Of a stretch of DNA of 64,000 nt, positions 42,178 through 50,777 are shown in pieces. This stretch comes from Actinomycetes bacterium (GTDB taxonomy: Bacteria; Actinomycetota; Actinomycetes; Mycobacteriales; Mycobacteriaceae). Numbering within the stretch: position 1 is the stretch's first letter; the number at the start of each line of letters is the position of its first letter. A program made the position numbers and the translations under genes. Below the pieces are notes generated by a model that was given only the letters and a program-made list of their open reading frames with translations, was not told where the DNA came from and made no database searches. The stretch is from contig JAEYMI010000048.1 in the NCBI GenBank assembly GCA_023461275.1, positions 124,001 to 188,000 of the forward strand. The letters run 5' to 3'.

Positions 42178-43062
42178 GTGAACGATGAGCGATTGTCGAA
42201 CCTGCCCCGGCTGCGACGGCCGATCCTGCTCGCCGCATTCGAAGGCTGGAACGATGCCGGGGACGCCGCGAGCAACGCCGTCGAACACCTCGCGCTCATC
42301 TGGGATGCCCAGACCCTGATCGATATCGACTCCGACGAGTACTACGACTTCCAGGTCAACCGGCCCACCGTCAAGCAGATCGACGGCGTCACCCGCCGCA
42401 TCGACTGGCCGACCACGTCGCTGTCGTACTGCAGTCCGGCCGGAGCCGATCGTGACATCGTGCTGGTCCGCGGGATCGAACCCAACATGCGCTGGCGCGG
42501 ATTCTGCGCCGAGATCGTCGACGTGGCCCGGCAACTCGATGTCGAGACGACGGTGATGCTCGGAGCGTTGCTCGCCGACACGCCGCACACACGTCCGGTA
42601 CCGGTGACCGGCACCGCCTATAGCAGCGATTCGGCGGCGCAGTACAACCTCACCGAAAGCCGGTATGAGGGACCGACCGGCATCACCGGCGTCCTGCAGG
42701 ACATGTTCGTCCAGGCCGGCCTGCCGGCGATCTCGTTCTGGGCGGCGGTACCGCACTACGTGTCCACTCCACCCAACCCCAAGGCCACCGTCGCTCTGCT
42801 CAACCGCGTCGAAGAGGTTCTCGACATCGAGGTGCCGCTTGGAGCGTTGCCCGAGCAGGCCGAGGAGTGGGAGCAGGCGGTCACCGAGATGACCGAGGAC
42901 GACGAGGAGATCGCCGAGTACGTCCGCGGTCTCGAGGAGCGCGGCGATGCCGAAGTCGACGCCGACGACATGCTCGCCAAGATCGACGGCGATGCGCTCG
43001 CGGCCGAATTCGAGCGCTACCTGAAACGGCGCGGCCCCGGATCCTTCGGTTCGGGGAGCTGA
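42178..43062 (+). CDS. PAC2-family protein (Rv2125-like)
   Basis: A 294-residue member of the PAC2 superfamily, named for eukaryotic and archaeal proteasome assembly chaperones. It shows RRPILLAAFEGWNDAGDAASNAVEHL, the RGIEPNMRWRGFCAEI stretch and GITGVLQDMFVQAGLPAISFWAAVPHYVS. The C-terminal 70 residues are acidic and helical (MTEDDEEIAEYVRGLEERG). GTG start 42178. The bacterial function is not known; presence in a genome with a 20S proteasome is suggestive only. M. tuberculosis Rv2125 is the positional homologue. Confidence 0.88.
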   Translation: MNDERLSNLPRLRRPILLAAFEGWNDAGDAASNAVEHLALIWDAQTLIDIDSDEYYDFQVNRPTVKQIDGVTRRIDWPTTSLSYCSPAGADRDIVLVRGIEPNMRWRGFCAEIVDVARQLDVETTVMLGALLADTPHTRPVPVTGTAYSSDSAAQYNLTESRYEGPTGITGVLQDMFVQAGLPAISFWAAVPHYVSTPPNPKATVALLNRVEEVLDIEVPLGALPEQAEEWEQAVTEMTEDDEEIAEYVRGLEERGDAEVDADDMLAKIDGDALAAEFERYLKRRGPGSFGSGS

Positions 43063-43087
43063 GCGGCTCCAGAAGCTCTGGGGCAGG

Positions 43088-43396
43088 TCAGCCGATTCGC
43101 TCGATCGACACGACCGGTGTGGTGATCCGCCAGGTACGCACATCCGGGTCATCGGCGGCACGCACCCAGAATTGGGCCGATTCGCCGACCCGGCACGATT
43201 TGACTCCCAACAGCGGGATGTCCTCGGAGTCGCGGCGCAGCTGACTGACCGCCCACTCTTCGCTGTCGGTGCCACCCACGCCCGGCGCGCGAAGCAAGGT
43301 CATCTCGTCGAAATCCAACAGGTAGGTCGATGTCCGGGTGACTACCGTCCACACCCCGGTGGTTGTCTGGGGATCGATCTGCTGCGTGCGTGCCAC
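43088..43396 (-). CDS. Small hypothetical protein downstream of mshC
   Basis: I do not recognise a family. From a GTG at 43396 it would have 102 residues: a beta-rich sequence with GVWTVVTRTSTYLLDFDEMT, an LLRAPGVGG segment and a C-terminal stretch SAQFWVRAADDPDVRTWRITTPVV. It has no signal peptide or membrane segment. The frame remains open upstream, but that part is arginine- and proline-rich shadow sequence across mshC; a GTG at 43411 is an alternative. It is 85 bp after mshC on the same strand and ends 25 bp from the convergent PAC2 gene. Confidence 0.6.
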   Translation of the reverse strand: MARTQQIDPQTTTGVWTVVTRTSTYLLDFDEMTLLRAPGVGGTDSEEWAVSQLRRDSEDIPLLGVKSCRVGESAQFWVRAADDPDVRTWRITTPVVSIERIG

Positions 43397-43481
43397 GGAA
43401 GGAAACTGTACCCAGCGCTCCGCGAGGAGGACCGGGGAGTCTCCGGGTGCGTCGCAACAGACGAATCCGCAGACGCAGGTG

Positions 43482-44723
43482 TCAGCGCTGTTCGACCCCG
43501 AGCAGAGCGTCGACGGCGGCAGCCATCTCGCCCGGCGATGTCGTCGAGGAACCGATGCCCTGCTCCACGTCGCGGCACCAGGCGTCGACGGCGGCAAGCA
43601 CTTTCGGGGTGTCGAGATCGTCGGCGAGATGCTGACGGACACGCTCGATGGTGGCCGAGGCATCCGGACCGCGTACCGCGGAAGTGGCGGCGCGCCAACG
43701 GGCGAGGCGTCCGGTGGCCTCGGCGAGAACCGAGTCGGTCCACATGCGATCGCCACGGTAGTGATCGGCGAGCAGGGCCAGTCGAATGGCTGCCGGGTCG
43801 ACGCCTTGGGCCCGCAGCACCGAGACGAAGACCAGGTTGCCGCGGCTCTTGGACATCTTCTCGCCGTCGAGCCCGACCATGCCGGTGTGCACGTAGTGAC
43901 GGGCGAAACGTCGGGAACCGGTGAGCGCTTCGCCGTGGGCGGCGGAGAACTCGTGGTGCGGGAAGATCAGATCGTTGCCGCCGCCCTGGATGTCGAACTC
44001 GACGCCGAGCCGGTTGAGTGCGATCGCGGAGCATTCGATGTGCCAGCCGGGACGGCCGGGGCCGTGCGGCGATTCCCACGACGGTTCGCCGGGGCGGGCC
44101 GCCCGCCAGATCAGCGCGTCGAGTGGATCACGCTTACCGGGCCGGTCGGGATCGCCGCCACGTTCGGCGAAGAACCGGGCCATGGTGTCGGCGTCATAGC
44201 CCGACTCGTAGCCGAACTGTTCGGTGGCGTCGGTTCGGAAGTAGATGTCGGGAAACTCCGGATCGTCAACGATGTAGGCCGCGCCCGAGGCCAGCAGCTT
44301 GTCGACGGCCTCGATGACCTCGCCGACCGATTCCACTGCACCGATGTAGTCGCGTGGTGGCAGGACCCGCAGTGCGGTCATGTCGTCGCGGAACAGCTGC
44401 GTCTCCCGCGCGCCGAGGTCGCGCCAATCCACGCCGTCCCGGTCGGCTCGTTCGAACAACGGATCGTCGACGTCGGTGACGTTCTGCACGTAGTGAACGT
44501 CGTGACCCTGATCGCGCAGGACCCGATTCACCAGATCGAAGGTGAGGTAGGTGGCGGCGTGACCCAGGTGTGTCGCGTCGTAGGGGGTGATGCCGCAGAC
44601 GTACATCGTCGCGGTCGGTCCGGGAGACACCGGCCGGACCTGCGCGTCGGAGGTGTCGAAGAGGCGAAGCGCCGGACCGGAACCCGGGATCTCCGGAAGG
44701 GCGGGATCAGGCCAGGAATGCAT
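43482..44723 (-). CDS. mshC: Cysteine:1D-myo-inositol 2-amino-2-deoxy-alpha-D-glucopyranoside ligase
   Basis: ATP-dependent ligation of cysteine to GlcN-inositol, the third step of mycothiol synthesis. A 413-residue class I cysteinyl-tRNA synthetase homologue: MYVCGITPYDATHLGHAATYLTFD with a Zn-binding Cys and the HIGH-like HLGHA, then PGWHIECSAIA with another Zn ligand, and KMSKSRGNLVFV. It lacks the tRNA-binding anticodon domain, which tells MshC from CysS. The following genes (SCO1664-type, DUF3090, phosphatase, UppP) are the usual actinobacterial neighbours. Confidence 0.95.
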   Translation of the reverse strand: MHSWPDPALPEIPGSGPALRLFDTSDAQVRPVSPGPTATMYVCGITPYDATHLGHAATYLTFDLVNRVLRDQGHDVHYVQNVTDVDDPLFERADRDGVDWRDLGARETQLFRDDMTALRVLPPRDYIGAVESVGEVIEAVDKLLASGAAYIVDDPEFPDIYFRTDATEQFGYESGYDADTMARFFAERGGDPDRPGKRDPLDALIWRAARPGEPSWESPHGPGRPGWHIECSAIALNRLGVEFDIQGGGNDLIFPHHEFSAAHGEALTGSRRFARHYVHTGMVGLDGEKMSKSRGNLVFVSVLRAQGVDPAAIRLALLADHYRGDRMWTDSVLAEATGRLARWRAATSAVRGPDASATIERVRQHLADDLDTPKVLAAVDAWCRDVEQGIGSSTTSPGEMAAAVDALLGVEQR

Positions 44724-44810
44724 GAGCTCTACTGTATGGTCCGCTCACTCGGCCGCGGCCAACGGCCCGGTCTGCGCCTCGCGTCGCGGTGAACTCGCGC
44801 GCGGCGTGCA

Positions 44811-45707
44811 TCAGAACGGTGGCCAAGGAATCGGGCGCCGACCGGGCGGGTGCGGCATCACACCGTCGCCGACGAGGATGGTCGCACGCAGCGCCAATGA
44901 CTCGATCTCGTCAGTGGTGATGTGCGCTGCGAGGCGTTCTCGCAGCGTCGAATCCGTGGTTTCGAGTTCGTCGACGAGGCGTTCGATGTCGGCGACGAGA
45001 TGAGCCGGAACGGGTTCACCAGCCCACCCCCACAGCACGGTGCGCAGTTTGTCGTCGGCATGCAGGCAGATGCCGTGGTCGACGCCGTACACCCCGCCGT
45101 CGAGGCCCTCGAGCACGTGGCCACCCTTGCGGTCGGCGTTGTTGAGCAGGACGTCGAGCACGGCCATCCGTTGCAATCTCGGGTCGTCCGCGTGGACGAG
45201 GACCACCCGCTCACCGAACGGATCGTGGGCCTCGAGAATGGCCCGGTAGCCGTCCGGGACGGCTTCGGGCGGGCACAGGTCGACGAGATCGATACGCGCA
45301 CCGGCTCGTTCGTCCGACGACGGGTGGTCGGTGTTGTCCGGGGTCTCGATCCATTGCTGAACGATGCCGGGACCGGCCGGACCACCGCGATGCTCGGTAT
45401 GTGGGATCACTTGCCAGCCAAGGCTTTCCGAGACCAGGAAGGAGGCCACCTCGCGTCCGGCGAGGGTGCCGTCGGGAAAATCCCACAGCGGGACCTCACC
45501 GCGGACGGGTTTGTACACGCACCGTACCTCGCGTCCGTCGAGGACCGCGTCACAGACCAGAGTGGCATTGCTGGCATGGGGAATGCGCCCGAGCACAACC
45601 AGTTTCCCCGAGGCCAACACGGGTGCGGGGTCCATCCCGTCGGTGTCGGACCCGATGGCACCGTCGGCCGACTGGTCGCTGCCATCCGAGGGCCGGGGCA
45701 GACTCAC
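44811..45707 (-). CDS. SCO1664-family protein, PI3/4-kinase-like fold (Rv2133c-like)
   Basis: A protein of the actinobacterial SCO1664 family, distantly related to lipid/protein kinases. The core starts LVVLGRIPHASNATLVCDAV and includes VYKPVRGEVPLWDFPDGTLAGREVA (ATP-site Lys), RMAVLDVLLNNADRKGGHVLEG (catalytic-loop-like Asn and Asp) and GVDHGICLHADDKLRTVLWGW. I use GTG 45707, one base after the DUF3090 stop (TGACGTG), giving 298 residues; ATG 45788 inside the upstream gene and ATG 45635 are alternatives, the latter closer to family length. Activity is not known. Confidence 0.82.
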   Translation of the reverse strand: MSLPRPSDGSDQSADGAIGSDTDGMDPAPVLASGKLVVLGRIPHASNATLVCDAVLDGREVRCVYKPVRGEVPLWDFPDGTLAGREVASFLVSESLGWQVIPHTEHRGGPAGPGIVQQWIETPDNTDHPSSDERAGARIDLVDLCPPEAVPDGYRAILEAHDPFGERVVLVHADDPRLQRMAVLDVLLNNADRKGGHVLEGLDGGVYGVDHGICLHADDKLRTVLWGWAGEPVPAHLVADIERLVDELETTDSTLRERLAAHITTDEIESLALRATILVGDGVMPHPPGRRPIPWPPF

Positions 45708-45708
45708 G

Positions 45709-46452
45709 TCACCCCCGCGAATGCGGATCGTCGCCGCCCCCGCCGGGTTCGTCTCCACCGGATTCGTCACCACCGGGGTCGTCACCATCCTCGAACTCGA
45801 TCGTGTCCTCGACGGTGTCGAGGAGTCCCGGGTCGGAGCCGGCAGCGAGGTTGCCGAACACGTCGGGGTCGATGAAGTCCAGGGATTTGCTCAGTTCGGC
45901 ATCACGTTTGAAGCCGTTGGTGCGCACGCACAGATGGCCGTCCGGATCCAACGGCTCGGCGCACAGTGGGCAGGGTGGCCGCCCGGCCGAGATCACCCGC
46001 GTGGACCGCAGGGCGAATTCGCGGGCGGCCTCGGTGGTCAGGAACACGCGAACCGCGTCGGGTCCCTCATCGGTGTCGTCGAGGACGACGCTCTCGTCGA
46101 ACTCACCCTCGGTGATTGCCAGCAGTTCGACGACCACGGCCTCGGATTCGGCATCCCAGCCCAGTCCCATCGTGCCCACCCGGAACTCCGCGTCGACGGG
46201 CATCACGAGCGGACTCAGGTCCCCTACCCGACCGCTTTCCGGCGGTATCGGCGTGCCGAAGCGACGATGGATCTCCTCGAGCAGCGCACCGATCCGATCG
46301 GCGAGGATCTGCACCTGCTGCTTCTCCAACATCACGCTGACGATGCGTGTCTCGTGCACGGCCTGGAGGTAGAACGTCCGGTCACCCGGCTGGCCGACCG
46401 TGCCGGCCACAAATCTGTCGGGGCTGCGGAACACATGAATTGCGCGTGACAT
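45709..46452 (-). CDS. DUF3090 family protein (Rv2134c-like)
   Basis: A conserved actinobacterial protein of 247 residues with no known function. It starts MSRAIHVFRSPDRFVAGTVGQPGDRTFYLQ, and has a possible zinc site in CPLCAEPLDPDGHLCVRTNGF. The last 35 residues are Asp/Gly-rich and variable. The Shine-Dalgarno AAGGAGG is 4 nt before ATG 46452; a GTG one codon earlier is too close. It lies between the histidine phosphatase and SCO1664 genes, an arrangement conserved in actinobacteria, with a 27-bp spacer upstream. Confidence 0.9.
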   Translation of the reverse strand: MSRAIHVFRSPDRFVAGTVGQPGDRTFYLQAVHETRIVSVMLEKQQVQILADRIGALLEEIHRRFGTPIPPESGRVGDLSPLVMPVDAEFRVGTMGLGWDAESEAVVVELLAITEGEFDESVVLDDTDEGPDAVRVFLTTEAAREFALRSTRVISAGRPPCPLCAEPLDPDGHLCVRTNGFKRDAELSKSLDFIDPDVFGNLAAGSDPGLLDTVEDTIEFEDGDDPGGDESGGDEPGGGGDDPHSRG

Positions 46453-46479
46453 CACACCTCCTTCGTGTTCATTATCTCC

Positions 46480-47262
46480 TCAGACAACCGTGGTCGTCTC
46501 TGGTTGGCGGTCGGCGGGTTGATCGGCGGCATCCGGAGCTCCCGTGGAACCACCGATCACCGCCTCGTCCGCCATCGAATCCTGATGTGGCGGAACGTGT
46601 TCCGAGGACTCCGCAGCGGGTGCGGGTGGCTTCGGAACCGACAACGCGGCGGTGTTGTTGACCGTGTGCACGTACGGACGCGTCGACGAGTAGCGGATCA
46701 CGCTGATCGACGCCGGCTCGACGACGATGCGTTGGAACGCGTCGAGATGACAGCCCATGGCATCGGCGATCACCGCCTTGATCACGTCGCCGTGGGAACA
46801 GGCCACCCACACCCGGTTTCCGTCGGGCCCACCGTGGATGCGGTCGAGTTCGCGAATCGCCCGGACCGCGCGTGCCTGGACCGCCGAAAGGCCTTCCCCG
46901 TCGGGGAAGACGGCCGCCGACGGTTGTTGCTGAACGACTTTCCACAGCGGCTCGGCGACCAGCTCGCGGATCGGGCGGTTGGTCCACGTCCCGTAGTCCA
47001 CCTCGGCGAGATCGTCGACCACCACCTCCGGCACTTCACGCGATTGCAGCCGGGCAAGCAGCGGTGCCATCGTCTCGGCACAGCGCTGCAGCGGCGAACG
47101 CGCCACCGCGGTGATCTCGTCGAGACAGCCGTCGAGCCGTTCGACCAGTGCCTGCGCCTGTTGGCGTCCCTTGTCATCGAGAGCCACGCCGGGCGTGCGA
47201 CCGGCGAGAACGCCGGAGGTATTGGCCGTGGAACGTCCGTGGCGCACCAGAATCACGGTCAT
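46480..47262 (-). CDS. Histidine phosphatase superfamily protein (MSMEG_4193/Rv2135c type)
   Basis: A 260-residue phosphoglycerate-mutase-like phosphatase. The catalytic motif is VILVRHGRSTANTSGVLAGRTPG; the second His lies in VWVACSHGDVIKAVIADAM, and Glu/Asp in LAEVDYGTW. The C-terminal 50 residues are proline/alanine-rich. It is the first gene of a minus-strand run with DUF3090 and SCO1664 and follows uppP on the same strand after 68 bp. The substrate is unknown. Confidence 0.9.
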   Translation of the reverse strand: MTVILVRHGRSTANTSGVLAGRTPGVALDDKGRQQAQALVERLDGCLDEITAVARSPLQRCAETMAPLLARLQSREVPEVVVDDLAEVDYGTWTNRPIRELVAEPLWKVVQQQPSAAVFPDGEGLSAVQARAVRAIRELDRIHGGPDGNRVWVACSHGDVIKAVIADAMGCHLDAFQRIVVEPASISVIRYSSTRPYVHTVNNTAALSVPKPPAPAAESSEHVPPHQDSMADEAVIGGSTGAPDAADQPADRQPETTTVV

Positions 47263-47330
47263 GTCCCCACCATAGGCGCCCGCGCTGACGTGGTCGCGAT
47301 TCGGCGAGTCAGGTCGCGTACGGCCCGACG

Positions 47331-48161
47331 TCAGGTCGCGCTGATGGTTCCGGTGGCCAGCAGCACCATCACCGTGACGCCGAGGAGCACCCGATAGGCG
47401 CCGAACCAGTTCATCGAGTGATCACTGACGAACCGGAGCAGCCACGCGATCGACGCGTAGCCGACCACGAAGGCGATCAGCGTGGCCACCAGCAACTGGG
47501 CACCGGTCGCCTCCATTCCCTCACCGGTCGGGTGGAAGGCGTCGGGCAGGCTGAACAGGCCGGAAGCGGTGACAGCCGGGATCGCGAGCAGGAACGAGAA
47601 GCGGAACGCCGCCTCGCGTTCGAGCCCGAGGAACAAACCGGCCGATGCGGTCGCACCCGAGCGGGAGACGCCCGGGACCAGCGCCAGGCACTGCGCCAGG
47701 CCCATGACGAGCCCGTCACGCAGGGTCAACTGGTCCATCGACCTGCGCTGCTGCGCGAACCGCTCGGCCAGCCAGAACACCCCGGCGAAGAGGATCAGCA
47801 CCGTGGCCACCAGCCACAGATTCCGGCCGGTGGTGCGGATCTGGTCCTTGAACAGGAATCCGAGGACTCCGATCGGGATGGTCGCAAAGATCACATACCA
47901 CCCGATGCGGTAGTCCAGGCCGCGTTGCTCACGATCGAACAGGCCGCGGAACCACGCCGCGATGATGCGGCCGATGTCGCGCGCGAAGTAGATCAGCACC
48001 GCGGCCTCGGTCCCCAGCTGGGTGACCGCGGTGAACGATGCGCCGGCGTCGCCGCCGAACATCAGCTCCGATGCGATCCGCAGGTGGCCGGAGGAAGAGA
48101 TCGGCAGGAACTCGGTGAGGCCTTGGATGGCGCCGAGGATGGTCGCCTGGGCCCACGTCAT
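47331..48161 (-). CDS. uppP: Undecaprenyl-diphosphatase
   Basis: Recycles the lipid carrier of peptidoglycan synthesis by dephosphorylating undecaprenyl (decaprenyl) diphosphate. The 276-residue polytopic protein contains the two signature motifs QGLTEFLPISSSGHLRIASE and LVPGVSRSGATASAGLFLG. ATG 48161 matches the M. tuberculosis start and length; a GTG at 48173 is four codons earlier. It is divergent from lppL. Confidence 0.95.
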   Translation of the reverse strand: MTWAQATILGAIQGLTEFLPISSSGHLRIASELMFGGDAGASFTAVTQLGTEAAVLIYFARDIGRIIAAWFRGLFDREQRGLDYRIGWYVIFATIPIGVLGFLFKDQIRTTGRNLWLVATVLILFAGVFWLAERFAQQRRSMDQLTLRDGLVMGLAQCLALVPGVSRSGATASAGLFLGLEREAAFRFSFLLAIPAVTASGLFSLPDAFHPTGEGMEATGAQLLVATLIAFVVGYASIAWLLRFVSDHSMNWFGAYRVLLGVTVMVLLATGTISAT

Positions 48162-48293
48162 GGTGTCGGTCACGGCGGTCGATGCTACGCGGGGGCGGCG
48201 CGGGACCCATCGCCGTGTGATGCGATCGACTTCTCCCGTTGTCCTCGGTGCCCCGACGCGAGCCCCGGGGCGGCGCTCGCGCAAGATGGGCTC

Positions 48294-49367
48294 ATGTTCT
48301 CCGACAGCGTGTTGTCCGTTGGAATCCGCGCCGGTGGCGTCCGCGGACGTCGCTCCACGGGAGCCGTGGTGGCTCTGGCCGCCACGGTCATGCTCGTCGG
48401 GGCGTGCGGCGGCAACAATGATTCGTCGTCGACCCCGGATGTGCCGACGGTGACACCGGCCACCGCCAGCCCCGCGCCTTCCGGCCCGGGTCCGGCGCCG
48501 GACGGACTGGTGGTTCCGGTTCCGGCCGGCAGTGCCGACGTGGTGGCCTCCGGCGCCCGCGTAGCGATACTCGGTGCGGATCGAACCAGCGTGCTGCTTC
48601 GCTCCGGAGCGCAACCCGACGCCGCCTCCGCGTCGGTCACCACCCCACCGCTGAATGCCATCGCGGCCGGTGCCGACGGCGGATTCGTGGGCGCGGGTTC
48701 CGGGGCGATCGTGCGGATCGGCCCCGACAACCGCGTCACCACCCATCCGATCGCCTCACGTGATGTGCTCTCGGTCGCTTCGGCGCCGGACGAGCGCATC
48801 CTGGTCGGCACCGCCGACGGACATCTGCTCGTCTATTCCCCCGGCGCCGACGGCGCCCAGGCGCGTCTGGTGCGCGACATCGGCGGCTTCGTGCGAGTCG
48901 ATGAGATCACCGTGTCCCCGGCCGCCGACCATCAGGTGGTGGTGCTCGATCGCGCTCAGTCGTCGGTGACCCCGGTAGATCTCGCCGACGGAACGCTCGG
49001 CGCGGCGCTGCGAGCGGGCAATGGTGCCACCAACTCGACTGTCGACCGGTACGGCCGCGTGTTGGTGGCCAACACGCGCGACGGTGAGATCCTGGGTTTC
49101 TACGGTCAGCCGTTGGTCATGCGGTTCCGCTATCCGGTATCCGGCGGCCCGTACGCCGTAGACTACGACGACACCCGGAACCTCCTCTGGGTATCGACGA
49201 CGGCGAACAACGAGGTGGTGGCCTATGACCTGTCGAGTGGCGAACCGACCGAACGGTTCCGGCACGCGACGGTCGGCCAACCCGACTCCATCACCGTCGA
49301 CTCCTCCGGTGCCCTCTACGTTCTCTCCGCCAGGTCCGGGCAGCTGCAGATCATCGCACCGGGGTGA
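48294..49367 (+). CDS. lppL: Lipoprotein LppL-like, beta-propeller
   Basis: A 357-residue exported lipoprotein. The signal peptide has a basic start (RAGGVRGRRSTG) and a hydrophobic stretch VVALAATVMLVGAC, the last four residues being the lipobox. After a Thr/Pro/Ala-rich linker, residues about 75-355 show repeating blades (ILVGTADGHLLVYSPG, VDRYGRVLVANTRDGEILGF, RNLLWVSTTANNEVVAYDL), an SMP-30/NHL-like propeller. It matches the position of M. tuberculosis Rv2138 before pyrD. The ligand or partner is unknown. Confidence 0.88.
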   Translation: MFSDSVLSVGIRAGGVRGRRSTGAVVALAATVMLVGACGGNNDSSSTPDVPTVTPATASPAPSGPGPAPDGLVVPVPAGSADVVASGARVAILGADRTSVLLRSGAQPDAASASVTTPPLNAIAAGADGGFVGAGSGAIVRIGPDNRVTTHPIASRDVLSVASAPDERILVGTADGHLLVYSPGADGAQARLVRDIGGFVRVDEITVSPAADHQVVVLDRAQSSVTPVDLADGTLGAALRAGNGATNSTVDRYGRVLVANTRDGEILGFYGQPLVMRFRYPVSGGPYAVDYDDTRNLLWVSTTANNEVVAYDLSSGEPTERFRHATVGQPDSITVDSSGALYVLSARSGQLQIIAPG

Positions 49368-49370
49368 TCG

Positions 49371-49658
49371 ATGACCGCTGAACACGAGATCGTCGTCGCA
49401 GCGGGCCGGTCCAGGCGTGTGCGCCCGCGGTACCCGCGTGGCTGGGAGGTCAGCTCGGAGGACTACGAGTCGATGCTGGTGAACCTGCCGCCCGACGTCA
49501 CCCGGGTCACCGCGTCGATGCGGCTGTCGCTGGAGGCGGAGTTCGGCGGCTGGGAGCTCTCCCGGGTCCGGCTGTACTCGGATGGAACACGAAAAGTGTT
49601 GCTGCGTCGCAGAAAACCGCCGCGTGGCCGCCCGGAGCCCGGTGCGCAGGCATGCTGA
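49371..49658 (+). CDS. DUF5703 family protein (Rv2137c-like)
   Basis: A 95-residue conserved actinobacterial protein. It has RYPRGWEVSSEDYESMLVNLPPDVTRVTASMRLSLEAEFGGWELSRVRLYSDGTRKVLLRRR as one continuous conserved domain and no membrane segment. The ATG is 4 bp after the lppL stop, and the stop overlaps the pyrD start, so it is translated with both. The function is not known. In M. tuberculosis the similar gene is near lppL and uppP but, from memory, on the other strand. Confidence 0.8.
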   Translation: MTAEHEIVVAAGRSRRVRPRYPRGWEVSSEDYESMLVNLPPDVTRVTASMRLSLEAEFGGWELSRVRLYSDGTRKVLLRRRKPPRGRPEPGAQAC

Positions 49659-50755
49659 GCCGCCTCGATCGGGCGCTGTACCCCCTGGTGTTGCGCGCGA
49701 TGTTCCTGCTTCCGCCGGAGCGTATTCACCGGATCGCCGCGTCCGCGATGCGATTCACCTGCTCGGCGCCGGTCCTGCGCTCACTGGTCGCGCGACTGTG
49801 CGCCCGGCCGGATCCGGTTCTGCGACAACGTGTCTTCGGTGTCGACTTTCGGTCTCCGTTGGGTCTGGCGGCCGGCTTCGACAAGTCGGCGGCCGCGGTG
49901 AACGCCTGGGGCCAGCTGGGTTTCGGATACGCCGAGATCGGCACCATCACCGGCCAGGCCCAGCCCGGGAATCCGGCACCACGGTTGTTCCGCCTGCCCG
50001 CAGACCACGCCCTGATCAACCGGATGGGCTTCAACAACCCCGGTGCGCACGCGGCCGCGACGGCGCTGCGGGCCAGGCGGGCGGGCCCCGTGCATGTGCC
50101 GATCGGCGCGAACATCGGCAAGACCAAGGTGGTACCGGTCGACGACGCCGTCGACGACTACCGGCTCAGCGCTCGGCTGCTCGGTCCGCTGGCCGATTTC
50201 GTGGTGGTCAACGTGAGCTCGCCCAACACGCCTGGATTGCGTGACCTGCAGGCCGTCGACTCACTGCGACCCATCCTGGCTGCCGTGCAGCAGGAGGTGT
50301 CGGTGCCGGTACTGGTGAAGATCGCACCCGACCTCGCCGACGCCGACGTCCTCGCCGTCGCCGACCTCGCCGTCGAGCTCGGGCTGGCCGGCATCGTGGC
50401 GACCAACACCACGATCAGCCGGGACGGTCTGCGTACGCCCGCTGATGAGGTGACCGCGATGGGTGCCGGCGGACTGTCCGGGCCGCCGGTCGCCGATCGT
50501 TCCCTCGAGGTGCTGCGCCTACTGCACAAGCAGGTCGGTGGGCGGCTCGCCCTGGTCAGCGCCGGCGGGATCGAAACCGTCGACGACGCCTGGGACCGAA
50601 TCCGCGCGGGCGCCGTTCTGCTACAGGGCTACACCGGATTCATCTACGGAGGTCCGTTGTGGCCCAAGACGATTCATGACGGCCTGGCCCGCCGCGTGCG
50701 GGATGCCGGATTCCGCAGCATCGCCGACGCGGTCGGCAGCGGGGTCGGCGAGTAG
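49652..50755 (+). CDS. pyrD: Dihydroorotate dehydrogenase (quinone), class 2
   Basis: Oxidises dihydroorotate to orotate at the membrane in pyrimidine synthesis. The 367 residues begin with the class 2 helical membrane-associating extension (MLSRLDRALYPLVLRAMFLLPPERIHRIA), then LGLAAGFDKSAAAVNAWGQLGFGYAEIGTITG, VVVNVSSPNTPGLRDLQ with the catalytic Ser, GLAGIVATNTTISRDG, and LVSAGGIETVDDAWDRIRAGA for FMN phosphate. The ATG overlaps the DUF5703 stop. Confidence 0.95.
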   Translation: MLSRLDRALYPLVLRAMFLLPPERIHRIAASAMRFTCSAPVLRSLVARLCARPDPVLRQRVFGVDFRSPLGLAAGFDKSAAAVNAWGQLGFGYAEIGTITGQAQPGNPAPRLFRLPADHALINRMGFNNPGAHAAATALRARRAGPVHVPIGANIGKTKVVPVDDAVDDYRLSARLLGPLADFVVVNVSSPNTPGLRDLQAVDSLRPILAAVQQEVSVPVLVKIAPDLADADVLAVADLAVELGLAGIVATNTTISRDGLRTPADEVTAMGAGGLSGPPVADRSLEVLRLLHKQVGGRLALVSAGGIETVDDAWDRIRAGAVLLQGYTGFIYGGPLWPKTIHDGLARRVRDAGFRSIADAVGSGVGE

Positions 50756-50777
50756 CCGAACCGGGCGCAGTGCCGGA

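Noticed and set aside
47418..48293. Long N-terminal extension of the lppL frame
   Set aside because: It would be antisense to uppP and would bury the signal peptide and lipobox; the ATG at 48294 gives a standard lipoprotein.
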